DNA of 9,477 nucleotides from Mailhella sp. (GTDB lineage: Bacteria > Desulfobacterota > Desulfovibrionia > Desulfovibrionales > Desulfovibrionaceae), in NCBI GenBank assembly GCA_017522745.1, contig JAFWYI010000207.1, positions 1-9,477 on the forward strand, read 5' to 3'. Both the position numbers and the translations under genes were made by a program. Under the pieces are notes generated by a model that saw only the letters and a list, made by a program, of their open reading frames with translations, was not told the DNA's origin and did no database searches. Below, piece after piece: positions 6,391 through 9,477 of the stretch; within the stretch, counting starts at the first letter, position 1; each line of letters begins with the position of its first letter.

Positions 6391-7758
6391 ATGAGTTTTC
6401 ACCCCACTTCATACAACGGAACGAAAAGCCTGAGAGCCCCCCATCCCAGCGCCTTCGATTCCGATCGTATCAAGAAACAGCTCTGGCAGAGGATCACCGA
6501 AAAAAACAGCATGGAGGGGTGGTTCCATCCCCTCGGTTTTTCTTTTTCCTCTTCCCAAGGAGGCACTCTCCACGTCCATCTCCCCCACGCTCTTTTCTAT
6601 CGCTGGTTCATGGATCTCGGAAAGGACCTTCTGGAAAACTCCGCCCGTTCCCTGTATGGCGACTCCATCCGCATACGCTACGAATGGCCGGGGAATATCT
6701 ATTCCTCTCTTTTAGAGAAAAGCCCTTCACTGACCACGACTGTGCAGAAGCCTGAAGCTGCGAGCTGGACCGCTTCTTTTGATACCTTCCTTACCGGCGG
6801 CAAGAACAAGGAATCCATCCAGATATTCCGCAGGGCGCTCCGCCTCTCTCCTTGTACCATATTCCTGCACGGCACTTCCGGCACTGGAAAAAGCCACCTC
6901 CTTCGGGCCGCCGCTCTTGAACTCAAGGAACACGTCTCCGGTCCCATCCTTTCTCTTTCAGGAAGAGAACTTCTGGCGCTTTTCCAGCGCTCTTCGGAAC
7001 TCGCCCACAACACACTCGCCTCCTGCTCTGCTCTCATCGTCGATGATATCCAGCTCATCGAGAAGCATCACTATGTCCAGCAGGAGCTGTGCAGTCTTCT
7101 GGACTCCTTGGAAGGTAAGGCTTTCATCCTTGTTTCCTGCCAAACGGAAAGCAAGGAATACCTCGCCTCTCTCCTCATCCCTTCCCTCTACGACAGGCTT
7201 TGTTCGTATCTTTCTCTGGCACTTGAGGAACCTGATCTGGATGTACGTCTGCGTTTTGCTCAGAATGAAATGGAGCGTATATCCCTTCCTGAACATAGAA
7301 GCACCGCTCTGTTCCTTGCACGCCGCTGTTTCCGCCTCCGGCATATACGCGGATTGCTGGAACAGGTGAGGATGAGTTATGAACAGGACGCTGTTCTTCC
7401 TTCTCAGGAAAAACTCAGTTCACTTATGAACAGGGCAGGCATCCCCCAGCCCTCAGACATTGATTCCATACTGGCCGCAGTGGCTGCCCATTACGGCTGT
7501 ACATCTGATCAACTACGTGAAAACAATAAAGAAAAACGTCTTACGCTACCAAGGCAGATAGCCATGTTCCTATGTAGGGACATCCTTGGAGAATCATTCC
7601 CTTCCATTGGTCTCATCTTTGGTGGAAGAGACCACAGCACTGTCATATATACTACTAGAAAAATTGAAAAAATGAAAGTTACGAACAAAGATATGAACAT
7701 ACAGCTCACAGAACTGACAAAACAGTGCAGAAACATCGTCCCAAGGAGGAAAACATAA
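6391..7758 (+). CDS. dnaA: Chromosomal replication initiator protein DnaA (divergent AAA+ core)
   Basis: A 455-residue initiator with the four DnaA domains. Domain I (about 26-98) contains LWQRITE and a conserved-style HVHLPHALFYRWF. Domain II is short. The AAA+ domain III begins at SFDTFLTGGKNKE (129-141). Walker A is GTSGTGKS (161-168), Walker B is ALIVDDIQ (214-221), sensor I is near LVSCQ (247-251), and sensor II arginine is R320 in RLRHIRGLLEQV. Domain IV (about 355-445) has LPRQIAMFLCR and the DnaA signature GGRDHSTVIYTTRKIE (411-426), so binding to ordinary DnaA boxes is expected. Oddities: box VII, normally RLxSRFxxGL, reads DRLCSYLSLAL with about four residues missing and no arginine finger. 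The initiator-specific segment before Walker B is short and lacks its usual basic/aromatic residues. The ATG is the only start after an in-frame TGA at 6334, and no Shine-Dalgarno precedes it. dnaN follows after 126 bp. Confidence 0.93.
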   Translation: MSFHPTSYNGTKSLRAPHPSAFDSDRIKKQLWQRITEKNSMEGWFHPLGFSFSSSQGGTLHVHLPHALFYRWFMDLGKDLLENSARSLYGDSIRIRYEWPGNIYSSLLEKSPSLTTTVQKPEAASWTASFDTFLTGGKNKESIQIFRRALRLSPCTIFLHGTSGTGKSHLLRAAALELKEHVSGPILSLSGRELLALFQRSSELAHNTLASCSALIVDDIQLIEKHHYVQQELCSLLDSLEGKAFILVSCQTESKEYLASLLIPSLYDRLCSYLSLALEEPDLDVRLRFAQNEMERISLPEHRSTALFLARRCFRLRHIRGLLEQVRMSYEQDAVLPSQEKLSSLMNRAGIPQPSDIDSILAAVAAHYGCTSDQLRENNKEKRLTLPRQIAMFLCRDILGESFPSIGLIFGGRDHSTVIYTTRKIEKMKVTNKDMNIQLTELTKQCRNIVPRRKT

Positions 7759-7792
7759 TCTGAATGTGCTTTCCGCCACTGGCAGTTCCCCA

Positions 7793-7847
7793 TTTTGTTC
7801 CTACTTTTCTCTTTTATAAAAACAGGTTACATCACTTAGGAACAAAA
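7793..7847. repeat. 11-bp perfect inverted repeat in the dnaA-dnaN spacer
   Basis: TTTTGTTCCTA (7793-7803) and TAGGAACAAAA (7837-7847) are perfect reverse complements separated by 33 bp. The interval is pyrimidine-rich and contains TATAAA at 7815-7820, which could be a -10 element. The pair could be two half-sites for a looping regulator, or a stem in the dnaN leader. It is not followed by a T-run, so it is not a terminator. Confidence 0.5.
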
Positions 7848-7884
7848 CCGCGCTAATTAACCTTCTACTACAAGGAAAAACATT

Positions 7885-9045
7885 ATGTATTTGAGCGTAA
7901 AAAAAGAGCAGATCATCGAAGGTCTCCAGAAGGCCGCTTCCATCATCCCGAGCAAGGCTGGAGCCGCATATCTTCGCTCCATCTGGCTTCAGGCCGTAAA
8001 GAAGGATGGAAGAGATACGCTCACCATCATGTCCACGGACGTGAATATCGAGTTCACCGGTAATTACCCCTGCACCGTGAAGGAAGAAGGTACTGCGGGC
8101 GTCAACGGTCGTGCCTTCGTGGAGCTTCTCCGCCGTCTGCCCGGAGGCGACATCACGCTCCGTCTGGACGAGGAATCCCATATCCTCTCCGTGGAACAGG
8201 GCCGTCGTTCCTACAAGCTCCCCACCGTGGATCCGGTGTGGTTCCAGCCTCTGCCTGCCTTCCCTGAAGAAGGTGCCGTCCTCTGGTCCGGCGACTTCTT
8301 CCAGGATATCATCGACCGTGTCGCTTTCTGCATCAGCGATGACGACAGCGCTGAAGGTCTGGCCTGCCTCTATGCCAAAGCCGGAGATTCCGGGAAGGTG
8401 GACGTGTGCGGACTCAACGGTCATCAGTTTGCCATGGTCCGTTTCATCAATGACGAGCTTGCCGCTCTGCTTCCCGAGAATGGTCTGCTCATCCAGAAGA
8501 AGTATGTCAACGAACTGCGCAAATGGCTGAGCAACGACGAAGTTATGCTCAATATCAGCGAACGCCGCTTCCATATCCGCACCGGTTCCGGCAATGAGAC
8601 GCTGAGCATCCCCCGCAGTGCCAACTTCTCCTATCCCGACCATCAGAGCTTCCTTGCCCGCCTTGAAGCCGGTACTTCTCAGCTCGATGTGGACCGCCGT
8701 GAGACCCTGAACGCTCTCGACCGACTGCTCATCTTCAACAACGACAGCGACCGCTGCACCTATTTCCGCTTCTCTCCCCAGGAAGTGGAGCTTTCCGCTC
8801 AGGGGCAGGAGACAGGTTCTGCTACGGAACATCTCGAAGGCAATTTCAAGGGCGACCTTGAGCTCATCGCTTTCCCCACCCGCAGCCTGATGGATATCCT
8901 CGGTCACTTCCAGTCGGCCAGCCTGCACTACACCTTCACGGGTTCTGAAGGACCTTGCGGCATCACCGGTTCGGAAGATACGGAGTACACGGTCATCCTC
9001 ATGCCGATGAAGATCGCTGAATCCTCCTACTACACGGAAGACTGA
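7885..9045 (+). CDS. dnaN: DNA polymerase III sliding clamp, beta subunit
   Basis: A 386-residue protein, somewhat longer than the usual 365-375, that forms the dimeric ring holding the replicative polymerase on DNA. The three-fold clamp layout is recognisable. The first domain holds MYLSVKKEQIIEGLQKAASI (1-20), TDVNIEFTG (52-60) and a VNGRAFVELLRRLPGGDITL segment. The second holds VAFCISDDDSAEGLACLYAK and VCGLNGHQFAMV. The third ends in EDTEYTVILMPMKI, matching the usual C-terminal 'VMPMRL' next to the partner-binding pocket. Two differences are visible: the arginine of PMR is lysine, and about ten extra residues (ending ESSYYTED) extend the C-terminus. AAGGA at 7872-7876, 8 bp before ATG, supports the start. 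It sits between dnaA and gyrB, with its own terminator downstream. Confidence 0.96.
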   Translation: MYLSVKKEQIIEGLQKAASIIPSKAGAAYLRSIWLQAVKKDGRDTLTIMSTDVNIEFTGNYPCTVKEEGTAGVNGRAFVELLRRLPGGDITLRLDEESHILSVEQGRRSYKLPTVDPVWFQPLPAFPEEGAVLWSGDFFQDIIDRVAFCISDDDSAEGLACLYAKAGDSGKVDVCGLNGHQFAMVRFINDELAALLPENGLLIQKKYVNELRKWLSNDEVMLNISERRFHIRTGSGNETLSIPRSANFSYPDHQSFLARLEAGTSQLDVDRRETLNALDRLLIFNNDSDRCTYFRFSPQEVELSAQGQETGSATEHLEGNFKGDLELIAFPTRSLMDILGHFQSASLHYTFTGSEGPCGITGSEDTEYTVILMPMKIAESSYYTED

Positions 9046-9098
9046 TCCTTCCTGAATCTCCCCATAGTTTTCTGAAGTGGAAAAAAGGGATGATTTCT

Positions 9099-9142
9099 AT
9101 CCCCGTCGCGTCCAGTACAGCTTGGTGCGGCGGGGATTTTTT
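9099..9142 (+). terminator. Intrinsic terminator after dnaN
   Basis: ATCCCCG (9099-9105) pairs perfectly with CGGGGAT (9131-9137). The stem continues inward to 9112/9124 with G-T wobbles, then runs into TTTTTT (9137-9142). A smaller alternative stem, GGGAT (9087-9091) with ATCCC (9099-9103), overlaps its 5' side. It lies about 55 bp after the dnaN stop and separates dnaN from gyrB transcription. Confidence 0.8.
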
Positions 9143-9149
9143 ATGGTGT

Positions 9150-9219
9150 GGCCTGTTTTAAGGCCCTCAGGGGCGATTCTAAGGAAAAAAGTCCTTCGGG
9201 ATGTGCCCTCCTACAGGGC
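9150..9219 (+). other. Cluster of short hairpins upstream of gyrB
   Basis: Several small stems follow one another: GGCCT/AGGCC (9150-9154 with 9161-9165), GCCC/GGGC (9163-9166 with 9171-9174, overlapping the first), AAGGA/TCCTT (9181-9185 with 9192-9196) and GCCCT/AGGGC (9205-9209 with 9215-9219). No ORF or known RNA family is recognised. If gyrB is transcribed from the AT-rich stretch just downstream, these lie outside its transcript. Confidence 0.3.
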
Positions 9220-9248
9220 TGGTAATTAATTTAATTTTAGTGTATGAT
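9220..9248 (+). promoter_or_regulatory. Possible gyrB promoter
   Basis: TATGAT at 9243-9248 is a good -10 and follows a very AT-rich stretch, TAATTAATTTAATTTTAG (9223-9240), which could act as an UP- or melting-prone element. The matching -35 is poor: TGGTAA at 9220-9225 has 3 of 6. The leader to the gyrB start would be about 50 nt. Confidence 0.35.
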
Positions 9249-9262
9249 GTCTCGTTATTTAA

Positions 9263-9477
<215 letters not shown>

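Noticed and set aside
7801..8928. 375-codon open frame on the - strand opposite dnaN
   Set aside because: It is antisense to a clear dnaN, with no recognisable domain and no ribosome-binding signal. It is a shadow of the codon pattern.

Overview
This is a bacterial chromosomal segment around the replication-initiation locus. The right half holds dnaA, dnaN and the start of gyrB, all on the + strand, with no recF between dnaN and gyrB. The left half holds the end of an ABC importer operon, an MFS transporter and a methyltransferase (all +), followed by queA and a M23 peptidase on the - strand. The recF-less dnaA-dnaN-gyrB order, the unusual DnaA and the moderate GC content fit a sulfate-reducer-type Desulfobacterota, most likely a member of the Desulfovibrionaceae. 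That assignment is inference from gene order and protein style, not from a database match.

Layout. Positions 1-1235: the C-terminus of a NitT/TauT-family ABC ATPase, its periplasmic binding protein 3 bp downstream, and an intrinsic terminator. Positions 1263-2535: an MFS exporter-like gene whose predicted promoter has a perfect inverted repeat wrapped around the -35 box. Positions 2593-3310: an orphan family-16-like SAM methyltransferase whose predicted promoter has a palindrome in the spacer. Position 3328 starts a long symmetric hairpin that separates it from the convergent queA. Positions 3376-6138 (- strand): queA (queuosine tRNA modification) preceded by a membrane-anchored M23 peptidoglycan hydrolase; no terminator is visible between them, so they may be co-transcribed. 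Positions 6139-6390: an AT-rich spacer between divergently transcribed M23 and dnaA, the most plausible place in this window for an origin element, although no canonical DnaA boxes were found by eye. Positions 6391-9045: dnaA and dnaN, ending in a terminator. Positions 9143-9307: gyrB leader and promoter region. From 9308: gyrB, cut by the window edge.

The replication genes act together: DnaA opens the origin, the DnaN clamp tethers the polymerase, and gyrase relieves supercoils. The most notable observation is that this DnaA keeps Walker A, Walker B, sensor II and a fully canonical DNA-binding domain, but its box VII is shortened so that the conserved arginine finger is missing, and its initiator-specific segment is short and lacks the usual basic residues. 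I see no defence system, CRISPR array, transposon, tRNA or rRNA in the window. The other points of interest are several well-formed dyads at promoters and in spacers.
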